This document shows, in pieces, positions 11,174-22,122 of a stretch of 64,000 nucleotides of DNA. The DNA lies in NCBI GenBank assembly GCA_002105175.1, contig MCGE01000008.1, forward strand, positions 1 through 64,000, read 5' to 3'. A model generated the notes under the pieces. The model searched no databases and was not told the DNA's origin. It saw only the letters and a program-made list of their open reading frames with translations. A program made the translations under genes and the position numbers. The stretch is from Absidia repens. Taxonomy: Eukaryota; Mucoromycota; Mucoromycetes; Mucorales; Cunninghamellaceae. Positions within the stretch are counted from its first letter, which is position 1. Each line of letters opens with the position of its first letter.

Positions 11174-12834
11174 CTATTTTGCGTAAAAGGATTCCAATTC
11201 TTCAACATCTTCCTTTGATCCGAGCCAAATACCAGAACGGTCATGAATGTGTTCAGGGAGGATATCCAAAGCGTTTTGAGTGCCAGTCGTAGCCTTGCCA
11301 CCAGCCTGTTCAATCAAAAAGGCCATAGGGAAGACTTCATATAGAATTCGAAGCTTTCCTTTCTTTGATTTTGAATCTGCGGGGTAACCAAAGATACCAC
11401 CTACAATAAAAAGAAAGGGACAATGAGTAAAAAAAAAAAACGAAAATATAAAAATAAAAAGGGTCCGTGATATGTGTGTAACGTTACCATATAGAAGAGT
11501 TCGGTGAATATCGGATACCATGGAACCAACATAACGAGCAGTGTATTTTTGCTTTACGTGATCGACATACTTCTTGCAAGGTTCATCAAAGTACTTGTAG
11601 TTTCCTTCGTTGACAGAATAAATCTTGCCTCGAGGAGGTAAAGTGATCTACAAAAAAATAAACAAAGTATCGGGTCAAAGTCAGGTCATTTCAATCTCCA
11701 CTCATGAGACGCCATTTGGTTTTTTTGGCTTTACTTACATTAGGATGGGTCATGATGAATTCACCAATAGCTGGATCCAAAGTGAAGCCGTTTACACCAT
11801 TTCCAACTGACTATAGAAAAGAAAGTTAACGATTAGTACGAGGGGTATCCATTAGCTACCTATTTTATTCTTCTTATTCTATCACCCACTTACCAAGATC
11901 ATTTCACAGTAAGAGCCATACATACAATAGCCAGAAGCAATGAGTTCACGTCCACTTCGAATGCAATCTGCCATGGTTGGGTTTTTTTCATCGTTCTAAA
12001 ATACAAACAAAAAACAAGGATTAGCAAACCTTTTTTTTTTTTTTTGGTCCTCCCCTTTTTTTACATACCACTTTGAAAATACCAAAGATAGTACCAATAG
12101 ATACACCACAATCGATATTTGAGGAGCCATCCAAAGGATCAAAGGTAATCACGTATTTACCCCGTTCATTAGGATTCTCGATAATCATGGCGTTTTCATC
12201 TTCTTCAGAGACAAGCATACATGCTTGTCCAGAGGCAATCAACGAGTTACGGAAAATATCGTTTGCAAGCACATCCAATTTCTTGACATCTTCACCTTGA
12301 ACATTTGCAGTTCCAGTAAGACCTAACCTATATCCAAAGAGATAACAAAGAAAAAGTATGTAGTTTAGTAAAAAAAAAAAAAAAAAAAAAAACCTACTAA
12401 CTTGTTTTTTTCAATCCCTCACACCCTAGCCCTACTCCTTCGGTTCCTCTTATTTTATATATATATATATATATATCGGATCATCGTGTCGGCGCGCCAC
12501 TCACCACCACCACCCCCTCCCCCGCGTGTTTCCGAGCTACATCCCCTATACTTACAAGTTAATCAAACCAGCTTGCTTAACTTTGGAAGCTACAAACTTG
12601 CACCCAAATTGCACTGCCGTCAACAAAATAGTGAGTGAACCAGTGGCCTCTGGTACTTCCTATATTTGAAGGACGAAAATAGGATGAATGAGTCATTACA
12701 AACGAGAGAAGAGAAAGAAAAGGGAAAAAAAAAAAAAAAAAAAAGGTCAGGCTTACCTGTTGCTGTGCTAAGACCCAACGAGTTAATGTAACAAGGTCTT
12801 CTCCCTTTCCGAGCTTGATTTGATCAAAAGACAT
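11174..12834 (-). CDS. FBP1: Fructose-1,6-bisphosphatase
   Basis: This is the key gluconeogenic enzyme, hydrolysing fructose 1,6-bisphosphate to fructose 6-phosphate in the cytosol. Exons in transcription order: 12834-12757, 12659-12556, 12327-12069, 11995-11894, 11810-11739, 11647-11488, 11400-11174; 333 residues, the usual size. The metal-binding signature [25 protein letters not shown] block is intact, as are [14 protein letters not shown] and the C-terminal [28 protein letters not shown] with its substrate-binding residues. The start ATG at 12834-12832 opens [13 protein letters not shown]. All six introns have standard borders and keep frame. No N-terminal Pro degron like that of yeast Fbp1 is obvious. 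Confidence is very high. Confidence 0.97.
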
Positions 12835-13666
12835 AATTTATAGTGATGAAGAGTAAAATATATACAGATATATATAGACAACAAAAAAGAAGAAAAAAAC
12901 GGGGAATCCCCCAGAAACGTTTTATGTGGGGAGACGTAAAAAGACAAGCGGAGTCGGTGATTTAAAATGGAGGATTTCGGGCTGACAGCACATGAAAACC
13001 TACCCAAGGCCAAAAAAAGTACCGCGGAAGAAATATTAATTGCAAACACGATAAAGAGATGTCTCACCTATTTTTTACCGCATTGAATGGTAAATGTCAT
13101 CAATCATTAAAAATAGCATTTTCTTGATGAAAGAAGTTCGTTAAACCATCATTCACTATTCCTCCCCTTTTTTTTTTTTTTTTTGGATTGTGTCGAACTT
13201 GTTTTTTTTCGGTGTTTCTAATTTTTGCCACCTGTACACAAAAGAAAGATCATCCTCCTTAACAAGGAACTCCCCTTATTGTCTAGTTCGAGGGATTGGG
13301 GAGAATATAAATCATATTTCGCACCAAGAGAATGAGCGACCAAAAATATGAAGGATGACAGAAACGCACAGTACTTTTTTTTTTTGCGACTACTTACATG
13401 CATACAGATATTACTTGATAAGAAGTCTCCCTTTAACTCTACATTTTGTTTTCATTCTGACAAAGAGAATTGTTTAATGTGAGGGGTCGTCAAAGGGGGT
13501 TTGTTTGAATTGTAGTCAAATAAAGACACTGATATAAATGTCTAGTTTCTTTAGTTTCCCTTACTTCTATTTTCTTTTCTCTATATCTTCCCGCTGCTAT
13601 TCTTTTTTTATTTTATTTTTGCTTTTTACTTTGCTTTTATATAATTCATTTCGTTGTATTTGCCGA
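12835..13666. other. Divergent promoter region, FBP1 and DDHD lipase gene
   Basis: This 0.8-kb region separates two divergently transcribed genes. It holds T tracts at 13169-13184 and T/C-rich DNA from 13540 to 13660, a likely leader for the downstream gene. No further gene is supported. Confidence 0.5.
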
Positions 13667-16004
13667 ATGATTTATGACACTGATAGTGATCCAACCATGA
13701 CGAGCGGTAATTTAAAATAGCATTTTCTGTAACTGGAGACGTGGTCTCTCTTTTTTTTTTTTTTTTTTTTCTGGCTGTGCCGCACTTTTTTTCCATTAAC
13801 TTTTTTTTTCGATCATATCAAGGGGAAGAAATTCATTCAGTATGGGAACAAAACGAAGATACTATCGACCATGTTATTTTTGTTATCCATGTAAGGAATA
13901 AACCACGATACCGGACTAGTATGTCGTGTTTTTCTCATCTTCTTGTCTTGTAGGGAATCGGCCAACAAACTGAACGTTTTGGCTATTTTGAACAGCATAG
14001 TAAGCATTGTTTTGCGCGCGTGCGTATAATCAAGTTGAAGGCAAATATACTAACAATTTATTTTATTTTGACTTTGCTAGTGGAAACTATTCGAAAGACG
14101 ATAAGCGAAGTACTACAAGCGCGTATGCCAGACAGTGACATTCGAATTCAGCTTATACCTATCGAGTGGCACAAACACATTCACGAACAAACAGATGGCT
14201 GCTTGGAAAATATCAGCCTACAAAGTATACCGGGTATGCGTTTGATCAGCAATGACTATATGATGGACGCCCTGTATTACCTCGCCAAAGACAGGCAGCA
14301 AAGTATCATCACCCATGTTACACAGACATTCAACGACACTTATCATGAATTCATTGACATGCATCCTACATTTGAAGGCAACATTGGCATATTTGGGTAT
14401 TCGTAAGTCTTTAGTTTAAAATATTCTCTTTATTGTTATGGAAAACTCAATCTGATATAACCGCCCCCCCCCCTTTTTTTTTTTCTTACAATAGCTTGGG
14501 TGGCCTTATTACTTGGGACATTTTAGCGCATCAACGATCCATTGATTCTCTGGAAGAACAAGCGCAACTTGACAAAATGGGTCTGGATGTTCCTCGGTTG
14601 GATTTCAAACCTCAATTTTTATTTGGTGTTGGTTGTCCGCTAGGTGCTTTCCTGAATATTCGAAATCAAAATCCAAAACTCTATCATCCTGACAGCTCTA
14701 CTATCTTTGAAAACATATATCATCCTTGTGATCCTTTGGTAAGTTTCCTTTTTCCGTACGCCACCTCCCCTTGATGCCAGTGACATCTCCTTCACTTCTC
14801 CTGTATACGTCGTTTTTATTGACTGTATCCTCCTCCTCTCTCCCCTTCATCGTCCTCATTCCCCTTCTTCCTTTTACACATGCTTTTATACCCAATGCTG
14901 CTTTTTTAAGGGTCATCTCCTTACTTACTTTATTATTATTTTTTGTTTTAAAAGGCTTATCGTGTGGAACCATTTTATCATACTGACTGCCGACATCATG
15001 ATAGTGTTCATGTTGAACCTGGTATTCCTGCTGATCCGTCGACACCATTATTGACTTCTTTGGCTGGTTGGGTCACTTCGTGGTTCAAGAAATCAGAAGG
15101 AAATTTTTCAGTACAATTCGACTCATCATGGTCCTCTCAATCTCATATTAATATCAATACAACATGTCATGGCTCCCCTGACCAGCATCCTGTCAATGTC
15201 AATAGCACTGTTTCCATGAATACCCCTTTGCCTATTGCCACACCAAGCAGCAATACTTATAGCACTCCCACGTCTCCTTCTGTTGATTGTCCAATAACTC
15301 ACTTGCATGATGCTTCCCAATTGCCTGTGGATGTGGAAAATGATGGATCAAGTGTTGGCAAAAACGAAGAACCATCCGATCGAACAACCCTTTTATCGTC
15401 TGTTGGTGCACTATTTCAGTATATCTCCCCTCGTGCCTCCTTTGATCGCGACTCGGCTATTGGATCTGATATTGACGAAGACAACGAAGAAGAAGCGATG
15501 CCCATGAATACAACAACGTCACACTCAAAAAATAATACTGTGGATACGGCCACCGTCAACAAATGCAACAACAGCAGTCCGAAAAATAAGAAAATGTCAG
15601 CTTCAACATCAACAGCAACAAATAATAACAATAGCCGGTCTATCAACAAATCATTATCATTACAGGGTGTAGCTGTCAACCCATTGAGTGATATCAACAC
15701 GCTGTATCGACGACGACAAAGTCAAATTTATGATTCTCCTCAATGCTGGACGCAAAAGAAACGTCATCGGTTATTGTCCAACCTTAATTCTACCTCATCC
15801 ATCTCTTCATTGGAACAAGATACTACTTTACTAAAAGCTTTACCTGGGTTTCGACGCTTGGACTATGAATTGCAATCTGAATCAATGTTTGGTGGTATGG
15901 TGTCAAATCAATACCTTATTGGATTACATGCCCATTTTTCTTATTGGAATAACAAGGACATGTTATGGAGAATGGTGGATCAACTAGAAAAGGCTCTTCA
16001 TTAG
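13667..16004 (+). CDS. DDHD-domain phospholipase A1-like protein
   Basis: This belongs to the intracellular PA-PLA1 (DDHD1/2) family, membrane-associated lipases that hydrolyse phosphatidic acid and other phospholipids. Proposed exons: 13667-13706, 13823-13890, 13954-13999, 14081-14402, 14495-14738, 14955-16004, giving 589 residues. The family motif VIFVIHGIGQQ starts the catalytic region, the lipase Ser is in GYSLGG (split by intron 4) and a conserved HPCDPLAYRVEP follows. A 270-residue Ser/Thr/Asn-rich, low-complexity insert (about nt 15060-15830) separates this from the C-terminal DDHD block, where RLDYELQ and GLHAHFSYWNNKDM supply the Asp/His residues. The short N-terminus lacks the WWE or SAM regions of animal relatives; exon 1 is the least certain and the true start may be elsewhere. 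A TAGTTTTAGTTTAG element lies just after the stop. Confidence 0.9.
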
Positions 16005-16330
16005 ATGACATAGTTTTAGTTTAGTATTCAAACCGTCCCTTCCCCCCCTCTCCTTTTTTTTTACCCCATTTTTATCCCCTTAACCCTTAACCCTCTGTCA
16101 CGATTCACATTTCCCTCCTCCCCCTCCCTTTTTTTTTTTTTTTTGCCTTTTGATTGTCATTATATTCATATATCTTTGTTGTTTTATTACCCCATTTTTT
16201 CAGTGTGTCCGTTTGCTATAGTATATCTCTGTTTTTTTTTTCTCCTTCCTCCTTCTGCTCCTCCCATCTATACACATTTATAGATAAATATCTTCTACTC
16301 TTTTAATAGAATCAAAGATTAGCTTGTCCC

Positions 16331-16336
16331 AATAAA
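16331..16336 (+). terminator. AATAAA polyadenylation signal of the DDHD gene
   Basis: The first clear AATAAA after the stop at 16004, downstream of the TTTAGTTTAG element and several T/C-rich tracts. Confidence 0.5.
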
Positions 16337-17609
16337 AAATTAATTCAGATGTGCTTTTGTGTCTATCGTATATCAAATGTAGGGTTTTTATTAAGGTTTT
16401 CATGTATACACTAATTCTAGAGATGCTATTTATTGGTCAACTCATGCACCCGAAAGCATATCTCCCAAAAACTAATATATTTCGACATATTCCTATTTCA
16501 ACGTGGAAATATATAAAAATATACAGACAATATTGTCTGATTCCATTTTGGGAGAGATGTTGCGTGTATACAAATAGTGTAACTACAATATGTCATTATT
16601 TGACTTCCTGAGATTGGTGTGGCTGGCTCGTCGCTTTCCACGTTTTTTTTTTTTTTCTTTTTTTTTTTTTTGACTTTGCATTAGCACCGATAATACCACG
16701 GTTTTTGGTATCCCTGAATCTGCAGTAGAGATGGAGGTCATTCGGTATGTATGTAATCTTGGCGTTCTGTATGATTTATGTAGGTATGTTACAATGATAA
16801 TCCATCCTCCCCCTTCCTTTCTCTCTCTCTCTCTCTCTTTCTCTCCAGGTCAAGGTTCTAAGGAGAGTTGGGTTTTTACTTTTACAGTCGCGAACAATGG
16901 ATATCATTGTGATGTAAGACGGTACCTTGAGACCTCACCGATATGCTATGTGCCCTGTCTATTTGGTATGTTTGTGTATGCGGGAGAAGAAAAAAATTCG
17001 TATCATCTCCGTCATTTCACACTACAATGGGCAGTCCTTTGCGACATAGCTGGATTTATTTTAAATGATTTCCTTTTTATTATACCATACGCAATAAAAA
17101 TAATAAACAAAATATATAACACTGAAGACTTGGTCTGCGTTTATTAATATGAGTGGTAATGGCACAAGTAGAGCCACGTTTCATCTTAAAAGTTCTGGGA
17201 CCGCAAACCAGTCGCTAGATCTCTGGGTGGAATTTAGTCATGATATATTACTACAAAGCATTGAATTTGAAAATTATACAAGGTCAGAGATTGGTGATAA
17301 AAAGGACATATTTTATTCGAAAGAATATGGCGGACACTAAATTTAGCGTGGGCTTTATTGTGATAAGAGATCTGATGGAAGGAGCAATTGCGAAACCATT
17401 ACGAGTTCTGAAGAATGATCAGCACTATTCTAAAGGGACAAATGTAAAATGGGAGCAAATATAATGTACAAGTCATAAGAATGGCAAAGGGTCCATTTGT
17501 TACTGAAACACAGTAACGGTCCAACACTAATCAAACGAGATTGATTGGAGTGAAAAAAGGAATACATTGTGCAAAACATGAGAGAGATTAATGGTATATA
17601 TTTCATTAA

Positions 17610-17935
17610 AACAAGTAAAAGTAGACATACTTTATTCGGATGTAGATACAAACTATAGACAAACTAACACTAAATTACGCTAATGAAGGCTCTAAAAAGT
17701 CAACTAATGGAGCTTTCAGATCCTAAATCCAAAATGAAAGGGTTTCCCCATGCATGTTGTAATCCCTGAGCTGAAACCCCTTCTAAACTAGTCCTGATAC
17801 AATTCTAGGTCTAAAATAACCCCATAGAAGTTACAATGGTGAAGAAAAATGAAGAGAAAAAAAGGGAAGAGAGCCGAAAAAATAAAAATAGAGGGGTGTG
17901 AGAAAATAAAATGTTTCACGTGGACGGGTTTTGAA
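17610..17935 (-). repeat. Dispersed repeat family 1, copy B
   Basis: Nearly identical in its core (17660-17850) to copy E at 58195-58375. Shared blocks include CCCCATGCATGTTGTAATCC, CTGAGCTGAAACCCCTTC and AATAACCCCATAGAAGTT. The right edge is TTTCACGTGGACGG; the left edge is GACATACTTTATTCGGATG, which on the minus strand gives an AATAAAGTATGTC-type 3' signal. Related sequence extends left to about 17300. Confidence 0.85.
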
Positions 17936-18748
17936 ATTTTCTGAACTGTCATTTGGGTGCTCTTTTTTTTTTTTTTTGGAGAAAAAGGGGGATATTGTCT
18001 TTTTTATTTTCTTTTTTTTTCGCAGCTTGCCATATACCATGCAACATGATCGGCATGGTAATTCTCTTCTCATGATGGAGCCCACCTCTTTTCTGCTGCG
18101 ACGATATCATGTCTCCCTCCTTTTTTTTATAGTTTCCTCTTCGTGTGCCTTATACACTTATATATCTATGTATTTGCGACCAAATCTTAATTTAATAAAC
18201 AAAAAGCGATTACTTCAATATATACTGCAAGCTGACTGTGTATGATGCATTTGTATTCCACTTATTTATCTACTTTTATTTTTATTGATTTGGTTTGTTT
18301 GTTGGGTACTTTTGTATTAAAAAAGTGTCTGAATTTTTTTTTGTTTTTTGACTCTACTGCTTTAACGAAGCATGCATTGTTCAAAGTCCCTTGACATCAA
18401 ATATTGCTCCAGCATAGCGCTGTACGATTAACATTTTACAGAGAAGAAGCCCACATCAAATTCAATATCGCTTGCTTCGAACCGCACAAATTCCGTTCAC
18501 TCCTAATTCCCCTCACTCACACATCGTAACCTGCATCAGCAAAACCCACTGTCTCAAGACTGATCACTGCTTGTTATGGCGTTTTTATCGGTCCCGTCCC
18601 ATCTCCTCCTATCCCACTGACTCCCGCCATCTTTACTCTTCTTTCTTCTTACAATATATTCGGGCAACGACTCTTTCGTGTTCTTACTGTTTTGAATAAA
18701 AATAGTGTTTAATAATGGAGGCCTCATTGCAGTTGACAGGGTATAGAC

Positions 18749-18750
<2 letters not shown>

Positions 18751-18786
<36 letters not shown>
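18751..18786 (+). repeat. Poly(A) tract, about 36 nt
   Basis: An uninterrupted A run 50 nt after an AATAAA (18696-18701). It could be a retroposition tail or simply a long homopolymer; similar tracts are common in this window. Confidence 0.6.
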
Positions 18787-18787
<1 letters not shown>

Positions 18788-19804
18788 AGAATAAACTTGA
18801 GTTTTATCAATTTGTCCGTCCATCCCTCAGACATAATCAGAATCGGAGGGACGATGAAGTAAAATAATAAAATTACATAGATTACATAAAGCATATCAAA
18901 AAATGAGATCTAAGCTACATATCACTAAACTAAAATAAAAATCTAAATCACTAAATGGTGAGGGAACAAGCAGAAGGTGAGAAAATGAAGGCCCACTTTC
19001 AATCCCACCACCACCCGTATCAACATCTGAGGCGTGTGAAATTTGTTTTTTATTAATTAATTTATTGAATAGCTGATCTAAAGAAGTCCTATTCTAACAC
19101 TGATCACTGAATAGGCTAACTTTTCTGAAGTGTTTAATTGTAGTAAGTATTCCATCGATGATAGCCTATATTCCGTAACGATAAAATTGATATTCAACAA
19201 GAATAACCAGCAAATAAAAACAGGACAAAAGTATATAAAAAGAATCAGAGAAGAAAAAGAGTTCGTTGTTTATTCGATTTAAAAGTGAATCAACTATATA
19301 CTACTGATCCATGATCTAATGGAGTGTTGAGGCGATCTTGTGTCGGTGATACAAGGGAGAATATAAAAATAAAACTAAAAGTAATGGGAATTGAAACAAT
19401 AAAAAAGAGAAAGTAAAAATATGGAGAAAGTAATAAAGAGGGGATCGAATAAAAGTATAGGAACTGAGACAATGTGAAAAAAAAAGAAGAATGGAGGAGG
19501 TATGGGAAAAGGTGCCAAAAAAATATATATATATAAAAAAAAAAGGAAGTGAGAAAAAGATGATTTTTTATTCGAATTCAAAATTCACACCCTGATAAAT
19601 AAAAATAAAGACAGTCATTCATGACCAAAAAAATAATAAATAAATAAAGTTGCTATAAGTGAGAAAGAAGCTATGCACTACTAGTCAGGGGTCACAAATT
19701 AACAAAAAAGGGAAAATACCTGTCTTCTAACTAAAGAAGAGCTGTGATTGGCTGGAATAAATACTTGGGCTCAAATAGAAGCTTCCAAACCTCCAAAAAT
19801 ATAT

Positions 19805-19876
19805 GGTTGCATGGTCTAATGGTTATGACTCCAGACTTTGAATCTGGCAGCCCGAGTTCGATTCTCGGTGCGACCT
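19805..19876 (+). tRNA. tRNA-Gln (anticodon TTG)
   Basis: The sequence folds as a standard cloverleaf without intron. The acceptor stem pairs GGTTGCA with TGCGACC, the D arm is TGGTCTAATGGTTA, the anticodon arm is CCAGA-CTTTGAA-TCTGG with TTG at the anticodon, and the T arm is CCGAGTTCGATTCTCGG. It decodes CAA. A direct repeat of unknown type begins about 40 nt downstream, which may reflect insertion next to a Pol III gene. Confidence 0.95.
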
Positions 19877-19917
19877 TGTATCTTTTTCTTTGCTACAACT
19901 AAGTTTGGTTATTGGAT

Positions 19918-20445
19918 CTGTTGCGGCTAAATTTGTTATTTTAGTCCAACTGGATTGTGTTTTTGTAGGTTTTTATATTTTTTTGGGTTGGATAAGATGT
20001 CTTGAGTTATCCTTTAATATAGCTTTTGCTTGTTTAGAGCTTGTAAATGAATTTGTTCCTTGGGCGGAAGTTGAAGTATCTTGTTCCTGAATCGGACAAA
20101 AATAGATTTGAGAGTAGTGAGCACCAGAACTTTTGTAGATAAAGTCCAACTGTAGAGAAAGTTTATAAAAAATAAACTTGGAAGTGTAAAATAAAATAAA
20201 AGTAAAAAGTATTGACCTTAGTTGGTTCAATAAAAATAAGTGTATAACACACAGTAAAAATAAAATAAAAAGAGGACTTGTAGCCAAAAATAAAAGGAGG
20301 TTTCTATGATCCAATAGAAACAGTAGATAACTTGGTGGTGTAATAACCTTTGTACTAAGTTTTAGTTGATAAATTGAGAAAACTTGATAAAAACTAAAGA
20401 ATTTGAAATTGTTGAATAAAAAGGTGGGGTATTTATACTAATTTA
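19918..20445 (-). repeat. Direct repeat R1, LTR-like, about 0.53 kb
   Basis: This pairs with R2 at 20776-21290. It begins TGTTGCGGCTAAATTTGT and ends near GGGGTATTTATACT. On the minus strand the end is a TATA-box sequence (AGTATAAATACCCC), so the unit could be a promoter-bearing LTR or a duplicated gene start pointing left. Both copies keep an open minus-strand frame (about 112 codons, hydrophobic N-terminus) but it has no ATG. It lies just after the tRNA gene. Confidence 0.75.
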
Positions 20446-20477
20446 AAAATATGGGATAAGGTATATGCATGGGAATT

Positions 20478-20612
20478 GGGAGCGGGTTTGTTGTAGGCAA
20501 TTGTCAAAAGATGGGAGCGGGGTTATTGTAGGCAATTGTCAAAAGATGGGAGCGGGGTTATTGTAGGCAATTGTTAAAGTTTGGGAGCGGGGTTGTTGTA
20601 GGCAATTGTCAA
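20478..20612. repeat. 35-bp tandem repeat, four copies
   Basis: Four units with an exact 35-bp period start at 20478, 20513, 20548 and 20583. Each begins GGGAGCGGG and contains TTGTAGGCAATTGT. A partial fifth GGGAGCGG occurs at about 20719 after a GATGTT-type microsatellite. The array lies between direct repeats R1 and R2. Confidence 0.9.
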
Positions 20613-20775
20613 GGTTGGATAAAATTAAAATAAATAAATATAGATTTTACTAATCCATCGCCCAGCCAAGAGCGTCGCTCATGATGTTGTTGATGTTGAT
20701 GTTGTTGATGTTGTTGTTGGGAGCGGACTCAGGCCGATCCTCGACAGATCGTAACTGGAAACTGTTTTTTGTAGT

Positions 20776-21290
20776 GTTGCGGCTAAATTTGTGATTTTAG
20801 TCCAACTGGATTGTGTTTTTGTAGGTTTTTTATGTTTTTCTGGGCTGAATAGGATGTCTTGAGTTATCCTTTAGTATAGCTTTTGCTAGTTTAGAGCTTG
20901 AAAATAAATTTGTTCCTTGGGCGGAATTTGAAATATCTTTTTCCTGATTCGGACAAAAATAGAATTGAGAGTAGTGAGCACCAGAACTTTTGTAGATAAA
21001 GTCCAACTGTAGAGAAAGTTTATAAAAAATAAACTTGGAAGAGTAAAATAAAATAAAAATAAAAAGTATTGAACTTTGTTGGTTCAATAAAAATAAGTGC
21101 ATAACACACAGTAAAAATAAAAAAGGACTTGTAGCCAAAAATAAAAGGAGGTTTCTATGGTCCAATAGAAACAGTAGATAATTTGGTGGTGTAATAACCT
21201 TTGTACTAAGTTTTAGTTGATAAATTGAGAAAACTGAAAAAAACTAAAGAAAAAAGAAAAAGGTAATAGAAAAAGGTGGGCTATTTATAC
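20776..21290 (-). repeat. Direct repeat R2, LTR-like, about 0.51 kb
   Basis: Second copy of R1, about 90% identical by eye over most of its length. One 6-nt gap against R1 falls in an A-rich part. It ends in the same TATTTATAC (TATA box on the minus strand). A third, shorter copy of just this promoter-like end is at 21380-21495. Confidence 0.75.
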
Positions 21291-21379
21291 AAAAAAATAA
21301 AATAAAATAACGATCAATAGTCAAAAACGATTTGTGATACACAATAAGTATCCCTCTTGTTGGAAAAATAATAACAATG

Positions 21380-21495
21380 AAGCAGATAGTTTGGTGGTTA
21401 GAAGAACTTTCGTACCAAGTTTTATTTGATTGTAATTGAGAAAACTTGAAAAGACTAACTTTTGTGGGGAGAAGGGGGAGTATTTATACTAATTC
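21380..21495 (-). repeat. Partial third copy of the R1/R2 end
   Basis: The blocks AGTTTGGTGGT, CCAAGTTTTATTTGAT, TTGAGAAAACTTGA and GGGAGTATTTATACTAATT correspond to the ends of R1 and R2, again with TATAAATA on the minus strand. Confidence 0.65.
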
Positions 21496-22122
21496 TTTTT
21501 TAAAAATTCGATTTTGTTGGTTTTAGTTTTTTATCCAATCCAATACGTCTTGTAATCCAAGCAGATGTGAGATGTCATCCGCAACACAACATAGATCATG
21601 ATAACTAAAAAAAAAAAAAAAAAAAAAAAAAAAGATTTGAGAAGAGGTTGGTGGTGTCTATATGAAAAAGAAAGCATATAAGAAAAAGGATTCAGTAGGC
21701 TCTCAAAAACGACAGTTAGAAATGAGACAAATGTGGTAAAACCTTCAAGCTCCGCTGACCCATGCAGCCAAATCATCAATGAATCTATAAACATATAAAC
21801 AGACGATAAGAATACTTAACCATTAAACTAATGGTAATGTAATAATGAAGGAATGATGAGAAACATCAATGGCGGATGACTATGATGTGCTCAATAATAA
21901 AAAGAAGCGACATTGTTAATACAAAAAGGCACGCACTCGATGAATCTACATTCATTTGATTTTTAACGAAGCCAATTCATGCCACGATATTTCTTGTATA
22001 AAAAGGTAAGTTACTAACTAAAAAGCCAAAATAAAAAGGAACTAATATAATGGATGATGAGATAAAAATATAAAATCTTTTATTTCAAGCAAGTGGTAAA
22101 ACTAAACTAAACTATACTAAAA
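21496..22122. other. Intergenic region before the PEBP gene
   Basis: A poly(A) tract at 21607-21633 and AT-rich DNA; no gene supported. At 22095-22122 the PEBP gene's 3' UTR begins, on the minus strand carrying TAGTTTTAGTATAGTTTAG. Confidence 0.5.

Larger units (their letters stand above)
16337..19804. other. Gene-poor region with repeats and a long poly(A) tract
   Basis: No convincing gene. An open frame near 16850-17147 on the plus strand follows a CT-repeat and an AG acceptor-like site (GQGSKESWVFTFTVANN); I do not recognise it, and it ends at an AATAAA. Copy B of the dispersed repeat is at 17610-17935. A stretch at 18472-18700 ends in AATAAA and, 50 nt on, a run of about 36 A at 18751-18786, resembling a retroposed transcript. 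18850-19760 is A-rich with no coding signal. Confidence 0.5.

Noticed and set aside
10952..11292. ORFs over the AT-dinucleotide tract
   Set aside because: Generated by the microsatellite and by antisense to the FBP1 last exon.
16079..16098. CCTTAACCCTTAACCCTC resembling telomeric repeats
   Set aside because: Only two to three imperfect units within a T/C-rich 3' UTR, not a (CCCTAA)n array.
16851..17147. Plus-strand frame after a CT-repeat as a gene exon
   Set aside because: No recognisable motif, no clear partner exon with ATG, and it ends in AT-rich sequence; listed only as part of the gene-poor region.
19973..20314. Minus-strand ORFs in R1 and R2 as paralogous membrane proteins
   Set aside because: Both frames begin at TTG with no ATG, the composition is low-complexity AT-rich, and similarity is explained by the DNA duplication.
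21531..21794. Minus-strand ORF near 21.6 kb
   Set aside because: It spans a poly(A) tract and has no motif or conserved start; likely chance.
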